64,000 bases of DNA from RGIG6307 sp964424345 (GCA_964424345.1 CAYRIK010000006.1:1-64000); one strand, 5' to 3'; counted from the first letter of the stretch, positions 42,916 to 51,679 are shown. The notes: generated by a model from the sequence alone, not told the origin. Program-made: numbers and translations.

Positions 42916-43539
42916 ATGAAGATTTTATTTCAGGGAGACAGTATTACAGATTCAGCCAGAGCAAAGACAGAAAGTAACTGGTTAGCATCTAAAGGATGCG
43001 GCTATGCAACGATTGTATCAGGAAAGTTAGGATATGATTATCCAAATGAATATGAATTTATCAATCGTGGTATCAGTGGAAATCGTGTTACAGACCTTTT
43101 GGCAAGAATCCAGTGTGATATGATCAATTTAGAGCCGGATGTAATGAGTATTTTAATCGGTGTCAACGATGTGTGGCATGAAATACAAAATCAGAACGGT
43201 GTAAATGATGTATTATTTGAAGCAGTATATGATTTGTTGCTTACAGAACTGAAAAAAGCATTGCCAAATACTAGAATTATGATATTAGAGCCATTTGTAT
43301 TAAAAGCAAGTGCGACAGAGCCACATTGGGAGCAGTTTGAACAAGGCGTAGCAGCAAAGGCAGCAGCTTCTAAGCGTGTAGCTGAAAAACATGGTTTGGA
43401 ATTTATTCCGCTTCAGGAAAAATTTTTGGAAGCATTAAAAAAAGCACCAGCTTCTTATTGGTTGTTAGATGGTGTACATCCAACATCAGCAGGTCATGAA
43501 CTCATCGCACAGGAATGGATTAAAGCATTTAAACATTGA
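42916..43539 (+). CDS. SGNH/GDSL-family esterase
   Basis: 207 residues without a signal peptide. Block I FQGDSITDSARA (Ser8), block II NRGISGNRVTDLL (Gly), block III IGVNDVWHE (Asn) and block V DGVHPTSAGH (Asp and His) are all present, the full SGNH catalytic set. It probably deacylates a sugar or other small substrate in the cytoplasm. AGAAGGATG precedes the ATG. Downstream is an SDR with its own promoter starting inside this gene's stop. Confidence 0.9.
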   Translation: MKILFQGDSITDSARAKTESNWLASKGCGYATIVSGKLGYDYPNEYEFINRGISGNRVTDLLARIQCDMINLEPDVMSILIGVNDVWHEIQNQNGVNDVLFEAVYDLLLTELKKALPNTRIMILEPFVLKASATEPHWEQFEQGVAAKAAASKRVAEKHGLEFIPLQEKFLEALKKAPASYWLLDGVHPTSAGHELIAQEWIKAFKH

Positions 43540-43565
43540 CACTTTGTTTGTAAATGTAGTATGCT
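43536..43565 (+). promoter_or_regulatory. promoter of the SDR gene
   Basis: TTGACA at 43536-43541 (covering the stop of the preceding gene), 18-bp spacer, TATGCT at 43560-43565. Confidence 0.7.
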
Positions 43566-43619
43566 ATAAACAGATAGGAAACGAAAATTCCGTATATTTT
43601 TTCATGGAGGATTTTAAAA

Positions 43620-44468
43620 ATGAAATTACCAATTCAGATGGATTTAAATGGTAAAGTTGCAGTTGTTACAGGTGCAGGTGGTGTATTGTGCAGCGTTATG
43701 GCAGAAGCACTTGCTATGTGTGGTGCAAAGGTAGCTTTATTAGACTTAAATCTGGAAGCAGCAAAGGCAAGAGCAGAAGAAATTTGTGCAAACGGTTATA
43801 TCGCAAAAGGATATGCAGCAAACGTTTTAGACAAAGAATCTTTAGCAGCAGCTCATGAAGCAATTTTAGCAGATTTTGGTACTTGCGATATTTTAATCAA
43901 TGGTGCAGGCGGTAACAATCCAAAGGCTCAGACAGACAAAGAATATTTTGAACTTGGCGATATTGATGCTGATACAAAGTCTTTCTTTGATTTAGAGCAG
44001 AAAGGTGTTGAATTTGTATTCAACTTAAACTTCATCGGTACATTACTTCCAACTCAGGAATTTGCAAAGGATATGGTAAATAAGGAACATGCAAATATTT
44101 TAAATATTGCATCTATGAACGCTTATACACCACTTACAAAGATTCCTGCTTACTCTGGCGCAAAGGCTGCAATCACAAACTTCACACAGTGGTTAGCAGT
44201 ACACTTCTCTAAGACAGGTATTCGTGTAAATGCAATCGCTCCTGGTTTCTTTGCAACAAACCAGAACCGCGCATTATTATTCAACGAAGATGGTACACCA
44301 ACTGCAAGAACTGGAAAGATCTTAGCAGCTACTCCTATGGGACGTTTTGGTGAAACAGAAGAATTACTCGGTGCAGTATTATTCTTATTAAATGACGAAG
44401 CAGCAAGCTTTATCACAGGTGTATGTATTCCAATCGATGGTGGATTCTCTTCTTACGCAGGAGTATAA
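43620..44468 (+). CDS. short-chain dehydrogenase, D-mannonate/fructuronate reductase-like
   Basis: 282 residues: cofactor motif VTGAGGVLCSVMAEAL near 17-32, INGAGGNN, catalytic Ser in NIASMNAYTPL and YSGAK with Tyr and Lys, and a GRFGETEEL C-terminal part. The insert around 100-130 (TDKEYFELGDIDADTKSFFDL) is typical of SDRs annotated as mannonate oxidoreductase in gut Firmicutes, that is hexuronate degradation. No other uxu genes are near, so the substrate is a guess. GGAGG precedes the ATG. Confidence 0.85.
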   Translation: MKLPIQMDLNGKVAVVTGAGGVLCSVMAEALAMCGAKVALLDLNLEAAKARAEEICANGYIAKGYAANVLDKESLAAAHEAILADFGTCDILINGAGGNNPKAQTDKEYFELGDIDADTKSFFDLEQKGVEFVFNLNFIGTLLPTQEFAKDMVNKEHANILNIASMNAYTPLTKIPAYSGAKAAITNFTQWLAVHFSKTGIRVNAIAPGFFATNQNRALLFNEDGTPTARTGKILAATPMGRFGETEELLGAVLFLLNDEAASFITGVCIPIDGGFSSYAGV

Positions 44469-44478
44469 TAAAAACTTT

Positions 44479-44510
44479 GGGCTGTCGCATGTGCGGCAGC
44501 CCTTTTTTAA
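44479..44510. terminator. terminator after the SDR gene
   Basis: Stem GGGCTGTCGCA / TGCGGCAGCCC with a two-base centre, then TTTTTT; may also serve the converging gene. Confidence 0.88.
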
Positions 44511-44514
44511 TTGT

Positions 44515-45825
44515 TTATTCTGTTTGAAGAGCATTTGGATAAATTTTTTGCATTCGTTCATCGTCAAAGCGTTCATCCATAATTTGCTGCCATTTGCTTG
44601 TAGCAGCGATACCGTTAATACGTTCTGTACTGCGTGCAAGTGCAAGAACGGAAACACAAATATTGCAAAGCATAAACAACAGCATGATATAAGAAAGATA
44701 TTTTCCAAGCTTCATTGGCACTTTTTCAATCAAGTCAGAACATTTTGGATATAAATGTTTCATCCAAATAACAGCGGCAATGCCCCAGAAAAAGCAATAA
44801 AGCAGATTGATACGGCCACCGAGGTTAAAAGGAATGGCACTATAATCCCAAAATACTTTTCCAAAAACAAGTTCTGTAAAAACACTGCATATGTATTCGT
44901 AAGCACCGCCTAAAAATGTACCGGCAATAAATAAAAAGCGGTCAGAAAGATTACGATATTTGTATAAAAGCAATGTAAAAGCAGCAATACCAAGTCCCCA
45001 TACGATACTGAAAGGTCCCCATACAACACTGCTGCGGCTCATCCATACACCGGCAGTAATGCGACAAAAAATCGTTTCTGTAATATCCCCTAAAAAAGCA
45101 CCAATAAAGAAAAGCCATAAAATTTTATGAAAACTGCATCCATAAGCAAAGATGGCAGCTTGCTTTTGAGAAGTATGTGCAGTTTCTACTGTTTTTGCTT
45201 TAGGATATGCACGCTGCATTCTCTTATGAATGGCAAGGTATACTTTGCGGCCAAGACGTAATGTAAACTTAGAAAAACAAGTGTCTAATTCTTTCCATTG
45301 CAAATAATGTTTGGCTTTGTCATTTGTAAGAGACAGTGTTGCGGTAATGTCGAGAAGAAGTACGATGCAAAGAATCCATATACATAAAATTCTAGGAAAA
45401 TATGGAATCAGATGAAAAAGGGTAAGGAAAAGACGGTTTCCAAAACGCATTGCTATAAAGGATAATACACCCCATAACAAAGAAGCTGGAAGACAAACAT
45501 AGCCATCTAAATTCCAACGGATTTTAGAATAATCCCACCATTTTTCATGATAAAATTGCTCGATTAAGTGTCCGGCAATCCATTCGGAAACGGTTGCTAA
45601 AATCATACCGGCGATAAAAAGCCAAAATCCCGTTAATTCCTGACAAAAGATACTAATAAATACGCCTGTAATACCGTACAGCAGACAAAAAGGAAGGTTT
45701 ACAAGTCCTCGGTTTGTCCAATGCTTTTGCTTTATAGCAGCAAAGGAAGTTTCTGCCAGCCATCCAAGAAAAGAATATACAAAAAATAGGCACAGCAGAT
45801 CATAATTAGAATATAATATGTTCAT
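44515..45825 (-). CDS. membrane protein with two DUF1113-like (ABC-transporter type IV, PF06541-like) halves
   Basis: 436 residues with about ten or more helices in two similar halves: LLCLFFVYSFLGWLAETSFAAI ... NRGLVNLPFCLLYG ... WDYS in the first and LWLFFIGAFLGDITETIFCRI ... RSSVVWGPFSIVWG ... WDYS in the second. Each half repeats the same motif order, so the gene arose by internal duplication. Annotated members are called putative ABC permeases without proof. AAAGGAC places the ATG at 45825; an upstream in-frame start adds only basic residues. Confidence 0.75.
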   Translation of the reverse strand: MNILYSNYDLLCLFFVYSFLGWLAETSFAAIKQKHWTNRGLVNLPFCLLYGITGVFISIFCQELTGFWLFIAGMILATVSEWIAGHLIEQFYHEKWWDYSKIRWNLDGYVCLPASLLWGVLSFIAMRFGNRLFLTLFHLIPYFPRILCIWILCIVLLLDITATLSLTNDKAKHYLQWKELDTCFSKFTLRLGRKVYLAIHKRMQRAYPKAKTVETAHTSQKQAAIFAYGCSFHKILWLFFIGAFLGDITETIFCRITAGVWMSRSSVVWGPFSIVWGLGIAAFTLLLYKYRNLSDRFLFIAGTFLGGAYEYICSVFTELVFGKVFWDYSAIPFNLGGRINLLYCFFWGIAAVIWMKHLYPKCSDLIEKVPMKLGKYLSYIMLLFMLCNICVSVLALARSTERINGIAATSKWQQIMDERFDDERMQKIYPNALQTE

Positions 45826-45854
45826 GTGAAAGTCCTTTCTTTTTCTTTTTAAAT

Positions 45855-45883
45855 AAACTATCACCTGAGAAAAAGCATGTCAA
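45855..45883 (-). promoter_or_regulatory. promoter of the duplicated membrane protein gene
   Basis: On the minus strand TTGACA (45883-45878), 17-bp spacer, TGA plus a poor TAGTTT (45860-45855). Confidence 0.5.
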
Positions 45884-46016
45884 TATATAAATTTTCTGTA
45901 CAATTATCATGTACAAGTGTTAAAAATATGGTAGTATATAGGAAGAAACGTAATATATAGTCACAGCTTATAAATAAGCAGCGGATCTAACGATCCATTC
46001 GTCTTGGGAGGCAGAA

Positions 46017-47960
46017 ATGATAGGCATTCAGGAATATGAACAAGCATTAAAAATGGGACAAAAGGCATATCGAAGTGCAGTAGCAAAGGGAGAATATCCT
46101 TATTTGCCGGCATTAGACGATATTTTATCTTGTACTAAAATTCAGACAGAGCAGATGTTAGGATTGGTAGAAATACCAATGAACCAGATTGTAGGAACTA
46201 AAACAGCAGGAAGACAAAATGCATTTGCAGTTAATTTCATGCCGCTTATGCCGGTTGATTCTGAATTTGCAGGAAAATGGGCAAGATTATACGATTATCA
46301 GACACAGGAAGGTAATACGGAGCCAATCAAAGTATATGAATTTTTAAATAAATTTTATGTACAGGAAGGAAATAAGCGTGTCAGTGTGTATCGTTATTTG
46401 GATGCACCAACGATGGAAGCGAATGTTATTCGTATTATACCGCAGAGAAATGATAGTCTGGAAAATAAAATTTATTATGAATTTTTAGATTTCTATAAAT
46501 GTACGGAAATCAATTATTTGTGGTTTACAAAAGAGGGCTGTTTTGAACGATTGATTTTGGCAGTTGGAAAAGAGCCTGGAGAAGTATGGACAGAAGAAGA
46601 AAGAAAAGATTTTTCTTTTTCATATCATACATTTGAGCAGATTTTTAAGGAAAAAGGTGGAGAATATCTTCCAGTTACAGCGGCAGATGCATTCTTATTT
46701 TATTTGCTTTTGTATCCATATGATCGATTTTTACAGCTTTCAGAAGATGAGCTTCGCAAAGATATGGACAAGATATGGAATGAGCTTCCAATTTTAAACA
46801 GAGCTCCGGAAGATTCTCTTGTTATGGAACCGCAAAAAGCTCCAGAAGTAGGAGTAATTGATAAATTATTTTCTATATCTGCGAGAAAAGCAGATGAGGT
46901 TGCTTTTATTTATGACAGAAGCCCTCAAAATTCAAGCTGGTCTTATGCACATGAATTAGGAAGAACACATTTAGAAGAAGCCTTTGACGGAAGCGTTACA
47001 ACGAAGAGCTATGTAGTAGAAGACAGCGAAAAAGATATTTATGAGTTAATAGAAGATGCGATAAAAGATGGCAATGAGATTATTTTTACAACACATCAGA
47101 AATTTTTAGGTGCAAGTTTGAAAAAAGCGTTAGAGCATCCGGAAGTAAAAATATTAAATTGTTCTTTAAATCACTCTTTTAAAGCAATTCGTACATATTA
47201 TGGACGTATGTACGAAGCAAAATTTTTGTGTGGTATGGTAGCAGGTGTGATGACGCCAAACGATAAGATTGCATACTGTGCGGATTATCCAATTTATGGA
47301 ACATATTCTAATATCAATGCATTTGCACTTGGTGCAAAAATGGTAAATCCAAGAGCAAAGGTATATGTAAGCTGGTTGTGCGATGTGACGGATGATTTGG
47401 ATCAGTTGGTAAAAGAACATGATATTTCCATGATTTCTTATACTGATATGATTCGAGTATCTAGTAAAGACAGAAAATTTGGTCTGTATATGCCTGGAGA
47501 GGATGAGCCTACAAAACTTGCAACACCTGTATGGAATTGGGGTAAGTTTTATGAAAAGATGGTACATGATATTCAGGCTGGAAGTTGGACAAAGGGTTCC
47601 GAAGTCAAAAGTGTACAGGCTGTAAATTATTGGTGGGGTATTTCCAGTGATATTATCGACTTGATTATTTCTCAGAAAGTACCAGTTGCTACTCGTAATC
47701 TGATAGAGATTATGAAAAAACAGATATTCCATGAAGAATATCAGCCATTTCAGGATGAAATCACATTACAAGACGGCAGTGTGATTGGTACAGATGGACA
47801 ATGGCTCTCACCAGAGCAGATTATTACAATGGATTGGTTTGTGGATAATGTTATTGGTGAAACACCAAAGTTAGAAAATCTTACAGAAGAAGCAAGAGAA
47901 CTAGTAGAATTGCAAAAAGGACTGCTTCCAACAAATGTAGAAAGCGGGGCGGATGAATGA
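46017..47960 (+). CDS. cytoplasmic ParB/sulfiredoxin-like and BMP (PnrA-like) ligand-binding fusion
   Basis: 647 residues, no signal peptide or membrane helix. About 45-140 resembles a ParB/Srx fold (LVEIPMNQIVGTKTAGR, KFYVQEGNKRVSVYRYLDAPTMEANVIRI). From about 285 on there is a BMP/Med periplasmic-binding fold (KADEVAFIYDRSPQNSSWSYAHELGRTHLEEAF ... FTTHQKF ... RMYEAKFLCGMVAGVMTPNDKIAYCADYPIYGTYSNINAFALGAKMVNPRAKVYVSW). Extracellular BMP proteins bind nucleosides; a cytosolic version should be a sensor. GGGAGG precedes the ATG; it overlaps the phosphoesterase by ATGA. Confidence 0.75.
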   Translation: MIGIQEYEQALKMGQKAYRSAVAKGEYPYLPALDDILSCTKIQTEQMLGLVEIPMNQIVGTKTAGRQNAFAVNFMPLMPVDSEFAGKWARLYDYQTQEGNTEPIKVYEFLNKFYVQEGNKRVSVYRYLDAPTMEANVIRIIPQRNDSLENKIYYEFLDFYKCTEINYLWFTKEGCFERLILAVGKEPGEVWTEEERKDFSFSYHTFEQIFKEKGGEYLPVTAADAFLFYLLLYPYDRFLQLSEDELRKDMDKIWNELPILNRAPEDSLVMEPQKAPEVGVIDKLFSISARKADEVAFIYDRSPQNSSWSYAHELGRTHLEEAFDGSVTTKSYVVEDSEKDIYELIEDAIKDGNEIIFTTHQKFLGASLKKALEHPEVKILNCSLNHSFKAIRTYYGRMYEAKFLCGMVAGVMTPNDKIAYCADYPIYGTYSNINAFALGAKMVNPRAKVYVSWLCDVTDDLDQLVKEHDISMISYTDMIRVSSKDRKFGLYMPGEDEPTKLATPVWNWGKFYEKMVHDIQAGSWTKGSEVKSVQAVNYWWGISSDIIDLIISQKVPVATRNLIEIMKKQIFHEEYQPFQDEITLQDGSVIGTDGQWLSPEQIITMDWFVDNVIGETPKLENLTEEARELVELQKGLLPTNVESGADE

Positions 47961-48553
47961 GGATATTAGTATTAGCAGATGAACCTTCCAAATGGCTATA
48001 TGATTTTTATGAGGAAGGCAAATTGGACGAATACGACTTGATACTTTCTTGCGGAGATTTACCTGGAAATTATTTATCCTTTCTTGTTACATTTGCAAAA
48101 GCACCAGTGCTTTATGTAACAGGGAACCACGATCATTATGACAGAAAGCCACCAGAAGGCTGTATTTGCATTGATGATCAGATTTATGAGTACGAAGGGG
48201 TACGCATTTTAGGGCTTGGAGGCTGTATGCAGTACATACCTGGAGCACCTAATCAATATACGGAGAAGGAAATGCAAAAACGTGTCAAAAAACTGCGTTT
48301 TCAGCTTCGTAAAAAGAAAGGATTTGATATTTTGCTGACCCATGCGCCAGCTTTTGGGATTGGAGATTTATCAGATTTGCCACACACTGGGTTTAAAGCG
48401 TTTTTAGATTTGATGGAAAAATATAGACCTAAATATTTTTTCCATGGTCATGTTCATTTGAATTATGGTTCTGATCTTTTGCGTGAACAACAATATATGG
48501 ATACGACAGTGGTTAATGCCTTTGAACGCTGGACAGTAGATTATGAAAGATAG
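47957..48553 (+). CDS. calcineurin-like metallophosphoesterase
   Basis: 198 residues. Metal motifs CGDLPG, TGNHDHYD, THAP and HGHVH are clear. The first motif, usually Asp-x-His, reads LADEPSKWL, so the His ligand is missing and Asp is kept. The small size fits the MPE/YfcE-like group acting on phosphodiesters or nucleotides. It is translationally coupled to the ParB-like/BMP protein, which suggests that the ligand sensed there and the substrate here are linked. Confidence 0.85.
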   Translation: MRILVLADEPSKWLYDFYEEGKLDEYDLILSCGDLPGNYLSFLVTFAKAPVLYVTGNHDHYDRKPPEGCICIDDQIYEYEGVRILGLGGCMQYIPGAPNQYTEKEMQKRVKKLRFQLRKKKGFDILLTHAPAFGIGDLSDLPHTGFKAFLDLMEKYRPKYFFHGHVHLNYGSDLLREQQYMDTTVVNAFERWTVDYER

Positions 48554-48614
48554 TTAATAATTAGGAATGAAAGGATTAAGAGAAGATAAATAATTTTATA
48601 AAAAGAGCATAAAG

Positions 48615-48656
48615 AAAGCTGCGTTGGTGCCTTTTGGCACTACGCAGCTTTTTGTT
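48615..48656 (+). terminator. terminator after the phosphoesterase gene
   Basis: Stem AAAGCTGCGT / ACGCAGCTTT with inner GGTGCC / GGCAC, then TTGTTTT. Confidence 0.85.
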
Positions 48657-48701
48657 TTATAGACTAGGAAATTACTCATTTCTTAGTAGGTAAACATATT
48701 T

Positions 48702-49328
48702 TTAGAAGCCTAATGTATCGTTTACAAGAATAACATGGATTCTGTCTGTATGTCTGGAAAAACGAGTAATCAGAAATTGACAGCAGATTGTATCAGGAGA
48801 TTTGCAGTCAAAGCAAGTTCCTGTGCTTTTACAAGGTGTTTTTACATCAAAACGCTGTGCGTTTGTTGTAGCTGCTACATTTCTGGCACGTTTCATTGCT
48901 CCGTCAAGGTCGTCACATACTTTGTTGATGCCAACGATAAAAATGACTTTTTTAGGACCTTGTGCAATGCAGGATACACGATTTGCATTTCCGTCAATAT
49001 TGACTAAAATGCCGTCAGATGTCATAGCATTGGCACTTGTGAGAAAAATGTCTGCGTCGTAAGAAGCCAAAAGTCCTTCTCTTTGATCCATTTTATAACG
49101 GTCGATAAATGTATAATCACCATTTTGAACTACATCTGCAAGTCCAATCTCAGCAGCACTCATACATCCGCCCATAGCGATACTGCTTTTTGCTGGAATG
49201 AGAGAAAGTGCAAGCTCTAAAGCTTCTTCTTTGGTAGCTGCATAATAACCAGACATATTTCTGGAGTTCAATCCTTTGATGACTGTCTGTGCAAGGCATT
49301 CATTTCGTTTTTGTATAATTTCATTCAT
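48702..49328 (-). CDS. LUD-domain (LutC/YkgG-like) protein
   Basis: 208 residues in the DUF162/LUD family: IQKRNECLAQTVIKGLNSRNMSGYYAATKEEAL, SSIAMGGCMSAAEIG, LTSANAMTSDGILVNIDGNANRVSCIAQGPKKVIFIVGINKV, and a Cys-rich part CKSTGTCFDCKSPDTICC near 168-185. Relatives take part in lactate oxidation (LutABC), but stand-alone forms like this are uncharacterised. GGAGG places the ATG at 49328. It follows the M28 peptidase gene by 36 bases on the same strand. Confidence 0.85.
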   Translation of the reverse strand: MNEIIQKRNECLAQTVIKGLNSRNMSGYYAATKEEALELALSLIPAKSSIAMGGCMSAAEIGLADVVQNGDYTFIDRYKMDQREGLLASYDADIFLTSANAMTSDGILVNIDGNANRVSCIAQGPKKVIFIVGINKVCDDLDGAMKRARNVAATTNAQRFDVKTPCKSTGTCFDCKSPDTICCQFLITRFSRHTDRIHVILVNDTLGF

Positions 49329-49364
49329 AAACGATACCTCCATTACCATAATAGGTGTTGTGTA

Positions 49365-50603
49365 TTATTTCTTGATTTCTTTTCCGTTACGTTTTCTGAG
49401 TAAATAGTTATCTAACTTTGTCTTTAAGTTTTCAGGCATTTCCTTAGATACAGGACAACGTTTTGCATTTACCATCTTTTCTGTAAACAGTTCAATAAAG
49501 TCAATGTCTTTTGCCATCTGTTCAGCACTCATAACAGCAGCTGTGTCGTAAGCAAGGTGAACAACAGCAGTACGCTGTGGAGCGATACGTGCAAAAGATA
49601 CAGCAGGGATATCTTTATCTGCAAATGGAGTAGAGTCACTAGAGTAAACATCCTGGTAAGATTTCATTCCGAAGCCTTCCATAGATGCAAGGTATTCAAT
49701 ATAGTGAACTAACTTATCTTCAGATGTACAGCAAGCAAGGAACTCACCCATGATACAGCCAATCATATCGATGTTGATGCAAAGAGCGATATTCTTTAAT
49801 TCATCTTCATGAGCTGCAATATAAGCCTTAGAACCTAATAAGCCTCTTTCTTCAGAACCGCACCAGATAAAGCGCATACCATAGCGATGTGGCTGTTTTG
49901 CAAAAGATTCAGCAAGTGCAAGTAAAGCAATGCTTCCTGACATATTGTCATAAGCACCTTCAGAAAGAGAAGTAGAGTCATAGTGAGCTGTAAATACGAT
50001 AGTATCTTCGATTTCACCAGGAAGATCTAAAATAACATTATGAGATGTTCCTTTGTATTCGTTCTGCTCTAAAATAATCTTTGCAGATTCTGCACCGCTC
50101 TTTACGATTTCAATTGCCTGCTTTGCGTTGATATTTACACCAGGAATTTTAACGCCTTCGCTTACATAAGAACGAAGCTCTCTCTGGTCGATATCTTCAT
50201 CAGCATAAAAAGCATTACCGTCATAAGAAATAAATCCAACAGCACCGTTATCTAATAAATCTTTGTAAATCCAACGACCGATACCAGTATCTACCATAAC
50301 GATTTTGCCTTTACATTCCTGAAGAGAAAAAGCGTCTGTGTTTGGTTTGTAGTAGAAAGGAGCTTCGATTTCACCGCTTCCGGCACCCATATATCCCTTG
50401 CAAGGAATTTCTTTGCCATCTACGATAAGAACAGCCTTCTTTACGTCAGCCATATCTACCTCAAATGCTTCTAAATGAGCTTCTAAACCTAATTTTGCAC
50501 ACTCATCTTTTAAATATTCTGCACATTTTAATTCTTCTGCACTTCCGCCTGTACGGATATATGCAGTTTCAGCAAAAAGCTGATCAATTTTTTCTAATTT
50601 CAT
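49365..50603 (-). CDS. M28-family zinc aminopeptidase with PA domain
   Basis: 412 residues without a signal peptide, so cytoplasmic. A PA-type insert (about 80-170) is followed by the M28 core with FTAHYDSTSLSEGAYDNMSG (His/Asp zinc ligands), CGSEERGLLGSKAY (Glu pair), INIDMIG and VVHLAYDT. It should remove N-terminal residues from peptides. AGGAGG precedes the ATG. It is the first gene of a two-gene minus-strand operon with the LUD protein. Confidence 0.9.
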   Translation of the reverse strand: MKLEKIDQLFAETAYIRTGGSAEELKCAEYLKDECAKLGLEAHLEAFEVDMADVKKAVLIVDGKEIPCKGYMGAGSGEIEAPFYYKPNTDAFSLQECKGKIVMVDTGIGRWIYKDLLDNGAVGFISYDGNAFYADEDIDQRELRSYVSEGVKIPGVNINAKQAIEIVKSGAESAKIILEQNEYKGTSHNVILDLPGEIEDTIVFTAHYDSTSLSEGAYDNMSGSIALLALAESFAKQPHRYGMRFIWCGSEERGLLGSKAYIAAHEDELKNIALCINIDMIGCIMGEFLACCTSEDKLVHYIEYLASMEGFGMKSYQDVYSSDSTPFADKDIPAVSFARIAPQRTAVVHLAYDTAAVMSAEQMAKDIDFIELFTEKMVNAKRCPVSKEMPENLKTKLDNYLLRKRNGKEIKK

Positions 50604-50640
50604 AGTATCCTCCTATGTTTTATTTTAAACATTTGTCAAG

Positions 50641-50669
50641 ATTATAACATAAGCTGGAAATTACAGCAA
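50641..50669 (-). promoter_or_regulatory. promoter of the M28 peptidase operon
   Basis: On the minus strand TTGCTG (50669-50664), 17-bp spacer, TGT plus TATAAT (50646-50641). Confidence 0.65.
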
Positions 50670-50816
50670 CCTTGAAAAAGAAAATAGCTGTTTTTGCAGT
50701 TCGCATCTGGTACAGCAAAGTACGACAGTCCATTATGAGTGAGAGCAGGGAAGTTTACTTTTGAAAGAATTTCTTGATAAACAAAAATGAGTGTTGAAAT
50801 ACAAATGAAATGAGTA

Positions 50817-50893
50817 TTGACAAAGCAAAAGAATATTTGTAAAATACCAATAAACCTATAAAAGTGTAAAATAAAACACAAATATAGGTTTTA
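50817..50893 (+). promoter_or_regulatory. strong promoter followed by a hairpin, in a 415-base gene-free gap
   Basis: TTGACA at 50817-50822, 17-bp spacer, TAAAAT at 50840-50845. Just after the expected start a hairpin forms (AAACCTATA / TATAGGTTT, inner GTGT / ACAC, 50851-50892) followed by a short T-run. The remainder of the 50604-51018 gap holds the minus-strand promoter and the promoter of the small gene at 51019. Confidence 0.55.
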
Positions 50894-50963
50894 AGGTTGA
50901 GGTGGACTTGTTTGTTTTTGTTCCTAATATATTAAGAGCGGTTTGGAATTTGTGATTTTTTGA

Positions 50964-50992
50964 TTGCATATAGTCAAATGTATGTCTATAAT
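50964..50992 (+). promoter_or_regulatory. promoter of the small acidic protein gene
   Basis: TTGCAT at 50964-50969, 17-bp spacer, TATAAT at 50987-50992. Confidence 0.65.
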
Positions 50993-51018
50993 GTAAGAGA
51001 AAAGGAAGAAAGGAAAAC

Positions 51019-51225
51019 GTGAGTATGATCTATAAGATTTATGAAGATTTACTTTCTTTTGCAATAAGGATGGAGTATTACGACTTATTCTTTTTCTTAT
51101 GTGACAAGTTTCCAAAGCTCAGTGAAGAACTGGATAAACGTATGGAAAGCGAGGCAGAAGAGGGCAGACGAGAGTATGCAGAGTGGATGCAGAAAAAGAT
51201 GGCAGATAAAGAAAAAGAAGAATAA
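51019..51225 (+). CDS. small charged protein of unknown function
   Basis: 68 residues: a hydrophobic/aromatic first half (YKIYEDLLSFAIRMEYYDLFFFLCDKF) and a highly charged helical tail (RMESEAEEGRREYAEWMQKKMADKEKEE). I do not recognise the family. AGAAAGGA sits five bases before the GTG at 51019 and eleven before an ATG at 51025; either could be used. It has its own promoter and faces an Xre regulator gene whose end is ten bases away. Confidence 0.65.
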   Translation: MSMIYKIYEDLLSFAIRMEYYDLFFFLCDKFPKLSEELDKRMESEAEEGRREYAEWMQKKMADKEKEE

Positions 51226-51235
51226 TCACAAAGAA

Positions 51236-51475
51236 TTATTCTTCTCCAGTTGCCTGTTCGGTATCGGTATTTGGATTGTCTTCTACAAATTCAACGACAT
51301 CATTAGCAGTACAATCCAATGCCTGACATAGCTTTTCTAAAGTTACCATTGTAATAGACTTATTGTGCTTAAGTCCATGAATGGTGTAAGGGCTGAAACC
51401 CATTTTCGCAATAAGCGTATATGTTGTAACCTTGCGGGCTTTCATGGTTTGCCAAAGTGGTTCGTAAGAAATCAT
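51236..51475 (-). CDS. Xre-family (Cro/C1-type) helix-turn-helix regulator
   Basis: 79 residues. PLWQTMKARKVTTYTLIAKMGFSPYTIHGLKHNKSITMVTLEKLCQALDCTANDVVEFV is a complete HTH_26-type DNA-binding domain, followed by an acidic tail. Such short regulators are common in Firmicutes and often stand alone. AGGAAGAGGTG precedes the ATG. Confidence 0.9.
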   Translation of the reverse strand: MISYEPLWQTMKARKVTTYTLIAKMGFSPYTIHGLKHNKSITMVTLEKLCQALDCTANDVVEFVEDNPNTDTEQATGEE

Positions 51476-51635
51476 ACAACACCTCTTCCTTTCATAATAT
51501 ATTTATTATGATTAGAATTTTGAGGGTTGCCTATACTAAAAGATTTGTCTATGAAAATGCAGAAATTACAAGGAAATCTTCCATTGCAGAATGAAAATGT
51601 GATGGAAGATTTCTTTCATTTATCGTAAAACGTGG

Positions 51636-51641
51636 TATACT
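51636..51641 (+). promoter_or_regulatory. probable -10 of the M20 amidohydrolase gene
   Basis: TGG plus TATACT (extended -10) 39 bases before the start codon; the -35 is not clear. Confidence 0.45.
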
Positions 51642-51679
51642 AATACATAGTAAAATAAAGAGCAGAAAGGAAGTAACTT

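Noticed and set aside
45897..45915. Two TGTACA boxes before the ParB-like/BMP gene
   Set aside because: Short self-complementary hexamers in AT-rich DNA; no matching sites elsewhere and no clear promoter relation.
47166..47732. 188-codon minus-strand frame inside the ParB-like/BMP gene
   Set aside because: Shadow of a well-supported gene; the translation is Cys/Ile/His rich without motifs.
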